Positions 33,308 to 42,429 of a stretch of 63,095 nt of DNA are shown here, one piece after another. Origin of the DNA: an uncultured Clostridia bacterium (GTDB taxonomy: Bacteria; Bacillota; Clostridia; Monoglobales; Monoglobaceae); the NCBI GenBank assembly GCA_947625905.1, contig CANQQJ010000018.1, positions 1-63,095 on the forward strand, written 5' to 3'. The notes beneath the pieces are model-generated. The model ran no database searches. It was not told where the DNA came from and was given only the letters and a program-made list of their open reading frames with translations. The position numbers and the translations under genes are program-made. Positions within the stretch are counted from its first letter, which is position 1; each line of letters opens with the position of its first letter.

Positions 33308-34171
33308 TTACGCTTTGCCGATCGAGCCGAACAGCTCCATCTTTTCTTTTACCACAACTTTGATGGCCTCGGCGCCCGGAGCCAGCAGCATTCTGGGATC
33401 GTAGCCCTTGCCCTCAAGGTCCTTTCCGGCCTCTATATACTTTCTGGTGGCTTCCTGGAAGTAAAGCTGGCACTCGGTGTTAACGTTTATCTTGGCCACG
33501 CCGAGAGAGATGGCCTTCTTTATCATATCCTCGGGGATGCCTGTGCCGCCATGGAGAACCAGAGGCAGATCGCCGATCAGCTCTTTGGTCTTTGCCAGAG
33601 CCCCGAAATCGAGTCCCTTCCAGTTGGCGGGATACTTGCCGTGGATATTTCCTATGCCCGCGGCCAGGAAATCAACACCCAGATCAGCGATCCTCTTGCA
33701 CTCGTTGGGATCCGCGATCTCGCCCGCGCCGATAACGCCATCTTCCTCGCCGCCGATCGAGCCGACCTCGGCCTCTATCGATATGCCCATGGCGTGCGCT
33801 ATCGTTACCAGTTCCTTGGTCTTTGCAACGTTTTCGTCTATCGGGAAATGCGAGCCGTCGAACATGATCGACGAGAAGCCCGCCTTGATGCACTTGTAGC
33901 AGCCCTCGTATGTGCCGTGGTCAAGATGAAGAGCAACCGGAACTGTGATGCCCATTTCCTCGATCATGGCCTTTACCATAGCGGCGACCGTCTTGAAGCC
34001 GGTCATATATTTGCCCGCTCCTTCGGACACTCCCAAAATAACCGGAGAACTGTTCTCCTGAGCCGTGGCAAGGATGGACCGCGTCCACTCGAGATTATTG
34101 ATGTTAAACTGACCTACCGCGTACTTGCCGGCAACCGCTTTGTTTAACATGTCTGTTGCAGAAACTAACAT
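33308..34171 (-). CDS. fba: class II fructose-bisphosphate aldolase
   Basis: A 287-residue zinc enzyme of glycolysis and gluconeogenesis that splits or forms fructose 1,6-bisphosphate. Zinc and catalytic strings are present: ALHLDHGTYEG (Asp and His), IMFDGSHFP, GSIGGEEDG, GIGNIHGKYP (His) and VLHGGTGIP (His), plus the phosphate-binding INVNTE. Length is normal. AGGAGGA precedes the ATG. It lies 32 bases after ogg at the end of the acn-icd-rex gene run. It has no obvious promoter of its own, although an internal one in ogg cannot be excluded. Confidence 0.95.
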   Translation of the reverse strand: MLVSATDMLNKAVAGKYAVGQFNINNLEWTRSILATAQENSSPVILGVSEGAGKYMTGFKTVAAMVKAMIEEMGITVPVALHLDHGTYEGCYKCIKAGFSSIMFDGSHFPIDENVAKTKELVTIAHAMGISIEAEVGSIGGEEDGVIGAGEIADPNECKRIADLGVDFLAAGIGNIHGKYPANWKGLDFGALAKTKELIGDLPLVLHGGTGIPEDMIKKAISLGVAKINVNTECQLYFQEATRKYIEAGKDLEGKGYDPRMLLAPGAEAIKVVVKEKMELFGSIGKA

Positions 34172-34203
34172 TTTTCATTCCTCCTATTAAATTTATTTAA
34201 TTT

Positions 34204-35013
34204 TTATTTTATTCCGATTTTGTTGTCTCTCGCCCAAAAATACAGATATTGCTGGGCAAAGCCGGCCAGATCGCCGTATTTTTCGGCAATAAAGCCGTCG
34301 ATCTCCTTGTCGTCGACGCCGTACAGTTCGGAGACCACGCGCTTTATCCAAACGTCTTTCGGAAACGTCTCATATCTCGCGCAGGAAAACAGCAGTATGC
34401 AGTCGGCCACCTTGCCGCCCACACCCTTGATCTTCATGAGCTCGCGCTTCGCCTCGGCGGTCGGCAAATCGGCGACCGCCGAAAGCTCAACCTCGCCCGA
34501 CGAGACCTTGCGGGCCGCGTCCAAAATATATTTGTCGCGGTAGCCCGCGCGCAGGCACGCGAGATCCTCGGTGTCCAAAGCGCCGAGTCTCTCCGCGGAC
34601 GGGAAAGAGAAGCGCCCCTCCTCTATCTCATCACCGAAGTTTTCGCACAGGGTCTCGATTATCTTTTTTATCCTCGGTATATTGTTGTTCGCCGAAATTA
34701 TAAAAGATATTATCGTTTCCCACAGGTCCTGGCGCAGTATCCTGATGCCCGAGCCGTACTCGACGCATTTTTCAAGCTCCGGGTCCCTTGATATAAGTTC
34801 GGACTTGATCTTGTCGTAATCGTCGCCCTCGCCGAAATAGTTTCCCCAGAACCCGTTGTCGGAATCGGGACACATTACCGCGCCGTCCTTGACGCGGCAG
34901 ACCCTGCCGCCCGCCACGCCGATATATCCGCCGTCTCCGTCCGGGTTCCAGCGGAAACACTGGCCGCACTCGAAGGTATGTACCTGATCAAAGTTCCGTG
35001 TTAAGTATATCAT
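34204..35013 (-). CDS. ogg: 8-oxoguanine DNA glycosylase/lyase (OGG1-like)
   Basis: A 269-residue base-excision repair enzyme of the HhH-GPD superfamily. The N-terminal domain has FECGQCFRWNP, typical of OGG1-type proteins. The hairpin-helix reads KIKGVGGKVADCILLFS with the catalytic Lys, and the essential Asp is in FPKDVWIKR. It removes 8-oxoguanine opposite cytosine and nicks the strand. The start at 35013 lies inside the end of the upstream NTPase gene, with a 26-base overlap. Confidence 0.88.
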   Translation of the reverse strand: MIYLTRNFDQVHTFECGQCFRWNPDGDGGYIGVAGGRVCRVKDGAVMCPDSDNGFWGNYFGEGDDYDKIKSELISRDPELEKCVEYGSGIRILRQDLWETIISFIISANNNIPRIKKIIETLCENFGDEIEEGRFSFPSAERLGALDTEDLACLRAGYRDKYILDAARKVSSGEVELSAVADLPTAEAKRELMKIKGVGGKVADCILLFSCARYETFPKDVWIKRVVSELYGVDDKEIDGFIAEKYGDLAGFAQQYLYFWARDNKIGIK

Positions 35014-35857
35014 CTTTGTATTTTTCCAACTGCCTTAAATAAATTCTCGAAACGTGAAGGGTGCGGACATAGATATTGACCGACTTCACGTTGATCGACG
35101 TATGCCGCTCGACCGACTCCTTCACTCTTGCCGCTATAGCGTCCGCCTCGGCGCCGATATCGCAGGGATACCGCAGCGACACCTCGGCGTCGATCGTCAG
35201 CCTGTTGCCCTTTTCGGTGCCGGTCTTTATCCGCAGCGGTTTGTACATGCTCGCGGATCTAAGCATCTCATACGAGCAGATATCCAAGATCGCCTTCTGG
35301 GATATCTTGAAGTCGCCCAGATAGCTGTATGTGGGCCGCATGACCGTTTTTTCCTCGGATATCGTCTTGTTCTTTCGGCTGAAGAGCTGCACCATCGGGT
35401 CGATAAAATAACCCGAAAACTGCTTTTTGACCTCAAAGGTCGGCACTGGAATAACGTGCTTGCCCTGCTTGAGCCGCATCTCGCGCGCGATCTCGCGCTC
35501 CTCGGGCGTGGAAACGTCCTCTATATAGAGCGTTTTCTGTATGGGCGCAACTCCGAGCGTCTCGGCTATCCTTCCCACCATCTTGTCACTTGTGCCGATG
35601 ATGAGCAGCGAGTCGATATTGTTTTCCTCTATTGCGCGGCGGACCGCTCCGCTATGCTCGGGGTCGCTGAATATGGCGGTGCGCACCGAGGCGATCTTGG
35701 TGGGCTCCCTTTTGGCGCTTTTACCCGCGATTATCCGATTGTCCGACACGAGCAGGCCGTCGTCCACTATATAGTCAATGTTGTTTTCTCTGGCCACCCA
35801 CATGCTGTGATGAGATTTTCCGGTGCCGGATTTACCGACAAGAGCGTATACCTTCAT
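34988..35857 (-). CDS. P-loop NTPase fused to Asp23/Gls24-like domain
   Basis: A 289-residue cytosolic protein. The N-terminus has Walker A GKSGTGKS (residues 8-15), followed by DYIVDDGLLV and a LLIIGTSDKM strand, like small nucleotide kinases. From about residue 190 the chain changes to the Asp23/Gls24 (envelope-stress) fold: an extended beta part (NRLTIDAEVSLRYPC) and a helical VKESVERHTSINVKSVNIYV. The function of this fusion is not known to me. It sits between rex and ogg with a 16-base gap and an overlap, so it is expressed with redox and central-metabolism genes. Confidence 0.7.
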   Translation of the reverse strand: MKVYALVGKSGTGKSHHSMWVARENNIDYIVDDGLLVSDNRIIAGKSAKREPTKIASVRTAIFSDPEHSGAVRRAIEENNIDSLLIIGTSDKMVGRIAETLGVAPIQKTLYIEDVSTPEEREIAREMRLKQGKHVIPVPTFEVKKQFSGYFIDPMVQLFSRKNKTISEEKTVMRPTYSYLGDFKISQKAILDICSYEMLRSASMYKPLRIKTGTEKGNRLTIDAEVSLRYPCDIGAEADAIAARVKESVERHTSINVKSVNIYVRTLHVSRIYLRQLEKYKDDILNTEL

Positions 35858-35873
35858 AATTGTTACCCCGCTG

Positions 35874-36512
35874 TTATCTGCCGCCGTCCTCTTTTTCGGA
35901 TATCTTGTAGGACAGCCGCATTAAGCTGTCGCTCAGATGAACGTTTTCAACTATAACGCCCTCCATTTCGCGAAGCTCGGTGTACGAAAAATTCATGAAC
36001 GCCTTTATGCCCAGCGCCCTCAGGTCCTCCGCCACGCTTTTTGTGGCATCTTTGGGCACCGTGAGTATCGCCATTTCGGGCTTGTGCTCCCGCACAAAAT
36101 CACCTATCTCGGCGTAGTCCATCACGATATGTCCCTGGATATCGGTGCCTATAACGCTCGGACTTGAGTCAAAGATCCCGATCAGCTTAAAGCCTCGGCT
36201 CTCAAACTTGGTGTTTGTGGCAAAGGTCCTGCCCATGTGGCCCGCTCCGACCATTACCGCCGTGTATCCTCGGTCAAGGCCGAGTATCTTGGCGATCTCG
36301 GATCTGAGCATCTCGACGTTGTAGCCGTAACCCTGCTGCCCGAAACCGCCGAAGCAGTTCAGGTCCTGGCGTATCTGCGACGCGGTCACGTTCATGCGGC
36401 GGCTGAGCTCCTTTGAGGATATGCGCTCGACCCCATTTTCGTATAAATCAGTAATATGTCTGTAATATCTGGGCAGGCGGTTAACTACCGAGCCCGATAC
36501 TTTCTTTTCCAT
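35874..36512 (-). CDS. rex: redox-sensing transcriptional repressor Rex
   Basis: A 212-residue NADH/NAD+ sensor that represses fermentation and energy genes when NADH is low. The N-terminal winged helix covers about 1-80 (RLPRYYRHITDLYENG, SKELSRRMNVTASQIRQDL, CFGGFGQQGYGYNV). The Rossmann nucleotide site is VMVGAGHMGRTFA (about 92-104). Its place after acn and icd suggests it regulates its own operon; two TTAACAA half-sites lie upstream of acn. Confidence 0.95.
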   Translation of the reverse strand: MEKKVSGSVVNRLPRYYRHITDLYENGVERISSKELSRRMNVTASQIRQDLNCFGGFGQQGYGYNVEMLRSEIAKILGLDRGYTAVMVGAGHMGRTFATNTKFESRGFKLIGIFDSSPSVIGTDIQGHIVMDYAEIGDFVREHKPEMAILTVPKDATKSVAEDLRALGIKAFMNFSYTELREMEGVIVENVHLSDSLMRLSYKISEKEDGGR

Positions 36513-36547
36513 AGTTCCTCTCCCGATTATTCCTTCTCAGGTTTTTT

Positions 36548-37708
36548 CTATGCCAGCTTTGACATAATGTAGTCCGCGAATTCGGCTGATGTGGCGCCCG
36601 TGTCGCGGCCGGTTATAACCAGCTTCTTCTCGGTGTACATACACTCGTCGAGAGCTTTTTCGAGCGCTTTCGCCTTGTCGGCGTACCCGATGTGCTCAAG
36701 CAGCATGACCGCCGCTCTGATAATGCTGCAGGGGTCGGCATACTTGTCTCTGCCTTCCTGCACCATTCTGGGCGCGCTGCCGTGGATAGCCTCAAACATG
36801 GCATAGCGCTTTCCGATATTGGCGCTGCCCGCCGTGCCGACTCCGCCCTGGAACTCGGCCGCCTCGTCGGTCAGGATATCGCCGTAGAGATTGGGCAGCA
36901 CCAGAACCTGGAACTGCGTCCTTCTCTTGGGGTCAACCAGTTTGGCCGTCATTATGTCGATATACCAGTCGTCAAGCTCGATACCGGGATAATCCTTGGC
37001 GACCTCCTTGCACACGCTCAGGAAATTGCCGTCAGTGGTTTTTATTACATTTGCCTTTGTGACGCAGGTCACGCGGGTCTTGCCCGCCTTTTTCGCGTAG
37101 TCGAACGCGGCTCTCGCTATTCTCTCGGAGCCCTCATGCGTCTGAACGACAAAGTCTATCGCCAGATCGTCGGTCACGTTCACGCCCTTTGAGCCGACCG
37201 CGTAACCGCCCTCGGTATTCTCGCGGTAGAATGTCCAGTCTATGCCCTCGTCGGGAACCTTTACAGGTCTGACGTTGGCGAACAGATCAAGCTCCTTGCG
37301 CATGGCAACGTTGGCGCTCTCGATATTCGGCCAGGGATCGCCCTGTCTGGGTGTGGTCGTGGGGCCCTTTAATATAACGTGGCACTGCTTGAGCTCGTCA
37401 AGCACGTCGTCGGGCAGAGCTTTGCCCACCTCGGCTCTGTGCTCTATCGTGCAGCCCGTGATCTCCTTAAAGGCGATCTTGCCGCTCTCCGTCTCGTCTT
37501 TGAGCAGGAATTTCAATATTCTCTCGGCCTGCTCGGTTATGGCGGGGCCTATTCCGTCGCCGCCGACTACGCCGATAACTATTTGGTCCAGTTTTCCGTA
37601 ATCAATAAAGTCCTTCTCGGCCTTCATTTTTTCCACTCTTTTGAGCTGCTCGGCGAGCACCTCCTCGAATTTTTTCTTAGCGTCCTCGATTTGCGCTGTA
37701 TATGACAT
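36548..37708 (-). CDS. icd: isocitrate dehydrogenase (NAD-type, isopropylmalate-dehydrogenase family)
   Basis: A 386-residue enzyme of the beta-decarboxylating dehydrogenase family. It has a Lys/Glu-rich N-terminal extension of about 40 residues. Key strings are VVGGDGIGPAITEQ, IDWTFYRENTEGGYAV (substrate Arg and Tyr region), VTCVTKANVIKTTDG and PNLYGDILTDEAAEFQGG (metal aspartates). It converts isocitrate to 2-oxoglutarate, probably to supply glutamate. It lies 12 bases after aconitase in one operon, so isocitrate rather than isopropylmalate is the likely substrate. AAGGAGG precedes the ATG. Confidence 0.9.
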   Translation of the reverse strand: MSYTAQIEDAKKKFEEVLAEQLKRVEKMKAEKDFIDYGKLDQIVIGVVGGDGIGPAITEQAERILKFLLKDETESGKIAFKEITGCTIEHRAEVGKALPDDVLDELKQCHVILKGPTTTPRQGDPWPNIESANVAMRKELDLFANVRPVKVPDEGIDWTFYRENTEGGYAVGSKGVNVTDDLAIDFVVQTHEGSERIARAAFDYAKKAGKTRVTCVTKANVIKTTDGNFLSVCKEVAKDYPGIELDDWYIDIMTAKLVDPKRRTQFQVLVLPNLYGDILTDEAAEFQGGVGTAGSANIGKRYAMFEAIHGSAPRMVQEGRDKYADPCSIIRAAVMLLEHIGYADKAKALEKALDECMYTEKKLVITGRDTGATSAEFADYIMSKLA

Positions 37709-37720
37709 GTTATTTCCTCC

Positions 37721-39652
37721 TTATGCGTTGTTTTTGGTGTAGTTCAAAAGTCCGCCGGCAAGCAGCATTTTTCTCTGGCGTTCCGACAGGTCTATCTTTG
37801 CCTCGAACTCAAAACCCTTGGTCACGTTCTTGATCTTGAGCGTGTCGCTGCTCTCGATCTGAGAGCGCACGTTTTCAATGAGCAGATCATCCATTTGGTC
37901 GATCCTGTCGTAGTCCGCCTCGTTTGCGAACGTCATCGGAATGATACCCGCGTTTATCAGATTCGCCATATGTATTCTGGCGAATGACTTGACAAGCACC
38001 GCCTTGACGCCCAAGTACAGAGGCGCGAGAGCGGCATGCTCTCTGGACGAGCCCTGACCGTAGTTGCTGCCGCCCACAACTATGCTGCGGCCAAGCTCTA
38101 AGGCTCTCTTGGGGAACTCCTCGTCGCACACCGCAAAGCAGTATTCCGATATCTTGGGGATATTGGAGCGCAGCGGAAGTATCTTGGCGCCCGCGGGCAT
38201 GATGTGGTCGGTGGTTATGTTGTCGCCCACCTTGAGGCCGCATTTCGCGTCGATCGTGTCGAGCAGCGGCTCGGAAACGGGGAACGGCTTGATATTGGGG
38301 CCGCGGAGCACCTCGACCTCGTCCATTCTGTCAGCCTCGATCGGGGGAACGACCATATTGTCGTTTATCGTGAACACCTCGGGCAGGGTGAACTTCGGCA
38401 TATCGCCCAATGTTCTCGGGTCGGTCATAACGCCCGCCAGAGCCGAGACCGCCGCCACCTCGGGGGACACGAGATATATCTGACCGTCCTTGGTGCCGCT
38501 TCTGCCCTCGAAGTTTCTGTTGAACGTTCTCAGCGAGATGCCGCCCGAATTGGGGGACTGGCCCATGCCAATGCAGGGGCCGCAGGCGCTTTCCAAAATT
38601 CTCGCGCCCGCGTCTATCATCTTGCCCAGCGCGCCGTTCTCGGCGATCATGTTGAGCACCTGCTTGGAGCCCGGAGCGATCGCCAGCGAAACGCCGGGGT
38701 CTACCGTCTTGCCATCCAGTATATACGCCACCTTGAGCATGTCAAGCAGCGACGAGTTGGTGCAGGAGCCGATGCAGACCTGGTCAATCTTCATGCCGGC
38801 AAGCTCCGATATTTTCTTCACGTTGTCGGGAGAATGGGGGCACGCCGCCATAGGCTCAAGCTCGCTCAAGTTGATTTTTATTATCTCGTCATACTCCGCG
38901 TCGTCGTCGGCCTTGAGCTCGGTGTAATCCTGCTCTCTGCCTTGTGCCTTGAGAAATTCTCTCGTGGTCTCGTCGGACGGGAATATCGAGGTAGTGGCGC
39001 CCAGCTCGGCGCCCATGTTTGTGATCGTGGCTCTCTCGGGAACCGAAAGGGTCTTTACGCCCTCTCCGCAATACTCTATGACCTTGCCCACGCCGCCCTT
39101 TACGGACATGACGCGCAGCACCTCCAAAATTACGTCCTTGGCGGCTACCCACGGGCTCAGCCTGCCCGAAAGCTCCACCTTGACGATCTTTGGATATGTA
39201 ATATAATAAGTTCCGCCGCCCATTGCCACCGCGACGTCCATACCGCCCGCGCCGATGGCTATCATGCCGATGCCGCCGCCCGTGGGAGTGTGGCTGTCGG
39301 AACCGATCAGGGTCTTGCCCGGAATGCCGAAGCGCTCCAGATGCACCTGATGACAAATTCCGTTGCCCGGACGGGAGAAATAGATTCCGTGTTTTTTGCA
39401 AACGCTGCCTATGAATCTGTGGTCGTCGGCGTTTTCAAAGCCGCTCTGCAGCGTGTTGTGGTCGATATACGCAACCGATTTTTCGGTTTTGACCCTGGGC
39501 ACGCCCATGGCCTCAAATTCAAGATAAGCCATCGTTCCGGTCGCGTCCTGAGTTAATGTCTGGTCGATGCGTATCCCTATTTCCTGCCCCTTGACAGGCT
39601 CGCCCTCGACAATGTGGCTGCGTAAGATTTTTTCCGTAAGTGTCAAACCCAC
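37721..39652 (-). CDS. acn: aconitate hydratase
   Basis: A 643-residue 4Fe-4S enzyme interconverting citrate and isocitrate. It is the shorter clostridial form of aconitase. The cluster cysteines are in CIGSCTNSS and ACGPCIGMG. Substrate strings include GSDSHTPTGGGIGM and GGSNYGQGSSREHA (swivel domain). A GTG at 39652 is preferred because it lies 9 bases from AGGAG and yields the usual GLTLTEKIL start. Two ATGs upstream sit on the ribosome site itself. It is first in the run acn-icd-rex. Confidence 0.92.
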   Translation of the reverse strand: MGLTLTEKILRSHIVEGEPVKGQEIGIRIDQTLTQDATGTMAYLEFEAMGVPRVKTEKSVAYIDHNTLQSGFENADDHRFIGSVCKKHGIYFSRPGNGICHQVHLERFGIPGKTLIGSDSHTPTGGGIGMIAIGAGGMDVAVAMGGGTYYITYPKIVKVELSGRLSPWVAAKDVILEVLRVMSVKGGVGKVIEYCGEGVKTLSVPERATITNMGAELGATTSIFPSDETTREFLKAQGREQDYTELKADDDAEYDEIIKINLSELEPMAACPHSPDNVKKISELAGMKIDQVCIGSCTNSSLLDMLKVAYILDGKTVDPGVSLAIAPGSKQVLNMIAENGALGKMIDAGARILESACGPCIGMGQSPNSGGISLRTFNRNFEGRSGTKDGQIYLVSPEVAAVSALAGVMTDPRTLGDMPKFTLPEVFTINDNMVVPPIEADRMDEVEVLRGPNIKPFPVSEPLLDTIDAKCGLKVGDNITTDHIMPAGAKILPLRSNIPKISEYCFAVCDEEFPKRALELGRSIVVGGSNYGQGSSREHAALAPLYLGVKAVLVKSFARIHMANLINAGIIPMTFANEADYDRIDQMDDLLIENVRSQIESSDTLKIKNVTKGFEFEAKIDLSERQRKMLLAGGLLNYTKNNA

Positions 39653-39696
39653 TGACATCATCTCCTGTTCTCATAAGTTTTAAATCTATCTATAAT

Positions 39697-39725
39697 ATTT
39701 TATAATATCGGGCTCGTCTTGTCAA
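39697..39725 (-). promoter_or_regulatory. promoter of acn-icd-rex operon
   Basis: TTGACA (complement of 39720-39725), a 17-base spacer and TAAAAT (complement of 39697-39702). Confidence 0.8.
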
Positions 39726-39741
39726 GGGGAGTGACATATTT

Positions 39742-39771
39742 TTAACAAAATATATTTACATTTATTAACAA
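39742..39771. promoter_or_regulatory. two TTAACAA half-sites, possible Rex binding
   Basis: TTAACAA occurs at 39742-39748 and 39765-39771, about 17 and 40 bases upstream of the acn -35 box. This equals half of the clostridial Rex operator, whose known form is TTGTTAA-4-TTAACAA. Neither half-site has a proper inverted partner, so this is weak. Confidence 0.25.
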
Positions 39772-39784
39772 ATACGCGTAACAA

Positions 39785-39806
39785 AAAAAGCCCGACCGGG
39801 CTTTTT
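39785..39806 (-). terminator. terminator of the pyr operon
   Basis: Stem AAAAAGCCCG / CGGGCTTTTT with a minimal loop. It overlaps the last base of the pyrD TAA stop and gives a T-run on the minus strand. Confidence 0.85.
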
Positions 39807-40713
39807 AGTTCAATTCAAGTTTGCCGACTATTTCTTTGACGGATTTATAACCGTTTTGGTCTAAGTAGTCGTTAATGCCGTTTCTGACCTTTATCCAGGC
39901 GTATGGATCGACAATTCCGGCGGTGCCCACCGCTACCGCGTCGGCTCCCGCCAGCAGGAACTCTATCGCGTCCTCACCGCTTGCGATGCCGCCCATACCG
40001 ATTATCGGCAGCTTAACGGCCTGCCTCACTTGGTGCACCATGCGAACCGCGACGGGCATGATCGCCGGGCCCGAAAGCCCGCCCGTGTTGTTGTTAAGCA
40101 CCGGACGTCTTGTCTTTATGTCTATTTTCATGCCGAGCAGCGTGTTGATAAGCGACAGCGCGTCGGCGCCGCCCGCCTCGGCCGCTTTGGCGATCTCGGC
40201 AATATCCGTAACGTTCGGCGACAGCTTCACGATCAGCGGCGACTTTGCGGCCGCCTTGACCTTTGACGTCACTTCCTCTACCATTTTCGGGTCGGTGCCG
40301 AAGGCCATGCCGCCCACCTTAACGTTGGGGCACGAGATGTTGAGCTCGAGCATGTCGAGTTTGTCTCCCAGAATTTCGGCGACCTCGACGTAGTCCTCAA
40401 CGGTCGAGCCGCAGAGGTTGGCGATCAGCTTGGTGTCAAACTTTCTGAGCCAATCGAGTTCGTTTTCGAGAAAATGCTCCGCGCCGGGGTTCTGGAGTCC
40501 AACGCTGTTAAGTATGCCGTCGTTCGTCTCGGCGATCCTGGGCGACTTGTTGCCGAGCCTCGGCTTTGCCGAAAGCGCCTTGAGGCACACCGCACCCAGC
40601 TCGGACAGATCGAAATACTCGGCGTATTCTCTGCCGAAGCCGAAGGTTCCCGAGCCTGTCGTGACGGGATTTTTCCACTCAACGCCGGCAATGTTTACTT
40701 TAAGATCAGCCAT
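39805..40713 (-). CDS. pyrD: dihydroorotate dehydrogenase B, catalytic subunit
   Basis: A 302-residue FMN enzyme that oxidises dihydroorotate to orotate. It is class 1B, which uses NAD through the PyrK subunit. Strings: TGSGTFGFGREY (FMN), the base-providing Cys in ELNISCPNVKVGG, substrate loops NSVGLQNPG and NNNTGGLSGPAI, and the FMN phosphate site IIGMGGI and VAVGTAG. It overlaps pyrK by 8 bases and has GGAGGTGG before the ATG. Confidence 0.95.
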   Translation of the reverse strand: MADLKVNIAGVEWKNPVTTGSGTFGFGREYAEYFDLSELGAVCLKALSAKPRLGNKSPRIAETNDGILNSVGLQNPGAEHFLENELDWLRKFDTKLIANLCGSTVEDYVEVAEILGDKLDMLELNISCPNVKVGGMAFGTDPKMVEEVTSKVKAAAKSPLIVKLSPNVTDIAEIAKAAEAGGADALSLINTLLGMKIDIKTRRPVLNNNTGGLSGPAIMPVAVRMVHQVRQAVKLPIIGMGGIASGEDAIEFLLAGADAVAVGTAGIVDPYAWIKVRNGINDYLDQNGYKSVKEIVGKLELN

Positions 40714-41464
40714 CGAAATCCACCTCCGCTCCGCTGAATACCGGGCCGTCCTTGCAGACCCGCTTTTTCGAGCCGTCGGTCATCGCGCAGGCGCAGGCCA
40801 CGCAGGCGCCCACGCCGCAGCCCATACGCTCTTCCATTGATACCTGACAGTCAATGCCGTTTTCCTTGGCGGTGTCCGCCGCGATCCTCATCATCGGCAA
40901 CGGGCCGCAGGTATAAATTCTTGAATACTTCGCACCCGACGCGATCTTTGATTTTAATATATCGGTCACAAAGCCTTTAAATCCAATGCTTCCGTCGTCG
41001 CTGGCGATAAAAATATCGTCGGCGGCGTTTGAGAACTCGCGTATCATGACCGCGCTTTGCTCATCCCTGAATCCCAGCATTATGTCGGGCTTTTGAGGCA
41101 GTTTTTTGGCGAGCATAAGCAGCGGGAAAATTCCGATACCTCCGCCGACCAGAAGGGGCTTGCCCCCGCCCGGCAGCGCAGTGTCGAATCCGTTGCCCAG
41201 CGGGCCGAGGATATCCAGCATCTGTCCCGCCTGCGCCTTGGCCAGCTCGGCGGTGCCTTTGCCCCGAACCTCGAATATAAATCTCACGAACCTGCCTTCG
41301 ACCGCGGCGCATATGCTTATCGGCCGACGCAGATAAGCGGAGCCGCCGCACAGCACGTGCAGGAATTGGCCCGGCTTTGCCTTTGCCGCGATCTGCGGGC
41401 AGTCGATTATGAAATTAAACAGTCCGGGCCGCAGCTCGTTTTTGTAAGTCAGCTTGCATAACAT
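40706..41464 (-). CDS. pyrK: dihydroorotate dehydrogenase electron-transfer subunit
   Basis: A 252-residue FAD and 2Fe-2S flavoprotein passing electrons from PyrD to NAD+. Strings: RRPISICAA (FAD site), GGGIGIFPLLMLAKKL (nucleotide site), TCGPLPMM, and the cluster loop CGVGACVACACA followed by a Cys in RVCKDGPVF. AAAGGAG precedes the ATG. It follows pyrF by 35 bases. Confidence 0.95.
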   Translation of the reverse strand: MLCKLTYKNELRPGLFNFIIDCPQIAAKAKPGQFLHVLCGGSAYLRRPISICAAVEGRFVRFIFEVRGKGTAELAKAQAGQMLDILGPLGNGFDTALPGGGKPLLVGGGIGIFPLLMLAKKLPQKPDIMLGFRDEQSAVMIREFSNAADDIFIASDDGSIGFKGFVTDILKSKIASGAKYSRIYTCGPLPMMRIAADTAKENGIDCQVSMEERMGCGVGACVACACAMTDGSKKRVCKDGPVFSGAEVDFDG

Positions 41465-41499
41465 AATAATTATCTCCTTTGGCAGACGCCGCTTATTTA

Positions 41500-42402
41500 C
41501 TATTTGATCGCGGCCGTTATGTCGTCTCTCATTCTTTCCGCCTCGGCTCTGGCGGCCTCTCCGACGCCTCCGCCGTTCTTCTTATAGGCGCACATGATCG
41601 AGCGCGAAGCGTTCACTATCGCGCCCAGCCCGTCGCCGTTAAACGACTTTGCCACGTCCTCGGCCTTTCCGCCCTGGGCCCCGTAGCCCGGAACCAAGAA
41701 GTAGGTGTGCGGCATCAGCTGTCTGAGCTTTGCCGCCTGCTCGGGATAGGTCGCGCCCACGACCGCGCCCACATGTGAATATCCGCGAGTGCCGAGGCTG
41801 TCGATTCCCCATTGTTTCACGAGGTCCGCCATGTGCTCGTATATCGGCTTTCCGCCGCTGAGCAGGTCCTGAAGCTCGCCCGAGGATTTATTCGAGGTCT
41901 TTACCAGCACGAATATGCTCTTTCGGTTCGCCGCGCACAGATCGGCGAAGGGCTTAACGCCGTCGGTTCCCAAATAGGGATTTACGGTCATGCCGTCGGG
42001 GTCAAAGGCCGCGGCGCTTTTGCCGCCGAGCTCGGTTTTGCCCAGGTACGCCTTGGCGTAAGCCTCGCTGGTGGCGCCGATGTCGCCGCGTTTGGCGTCA
42101 AGTATAACATACATGCCTTTAGACTTTGCGTATTCTATCGTCTTTTCGAGACACTTTATACCCTCGATGCCGTACATCTCATAGTAGGCCGACTGCGGCT
42201 TTACCGCGGGAACTATGTCGCACAGCGCGTCGATCAGCTCTTTATTGAAATTAAAAATCGCGTCCGCCGCGCCCTCGAATGTCTCGCCGTATTTGTCAAA
42301 CGACGCCTTTATCATTGATTCGGGCAGGTAATCGAGCTTTGGATCAAGCCCCGCCACGGTGGGATTTCCTGTTTTGATGATTTTTTCTATAAGTCTGTCC
42401 AT
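41500..42402 (-). CDS. pyrF: orotidine-5'-phosphate decarboxylase (type 2)
   Basis: A 300-residue enzyme that decarboxylates OMP to UMP. It belongs to the longer type 2 family (about 270-310 residues): GLDPKLDYLP near the start, VILDAKRGDIGATSEAYA with catalytic Lys and Asp, and the phosphate loop FLVPGYGAQGG with VNASRSIM. The ATG at 42402 has AAAGGAG. The longer frame reads upstream into an intergenic repeat and is rejected. Confidence 0.94.
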   Translation of the reverse strand: MDRLIEKIIKTGNPTVAGLDPKLDYLPESMIKASFDKYGETFEGAADAIFNFNKELIDALCDIVPAVKPQSAYYEMYGIEGIKCLEKTIEYAKSKGMYVILDAKRGDIGATSEAYAKAYLGKTELGGKSAAAFDPDGMTVNPYLGTDGVKPFADLCAANRKSIFVLVKTSNKSSGELQDLLSGGKPIYEHMADLVKQWGIDSLGTRGYSHVGAVVGATYPEQAAKLRQLMPHTYFLVPGYGAQGGKAEDVAKSFNGDGLGAIVNASRSIMCAYKKNGGGVGEAARAEAERMRDDITAAIK

Positions 42403-42429
42403 ATTTGTCTCCTTTTGAATTGAAAATTT

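Noticed and set aside
38204..39556. 450-residue plus-strand ORF
   Set aside because: Shadow of the aconitase gene on the other strand.
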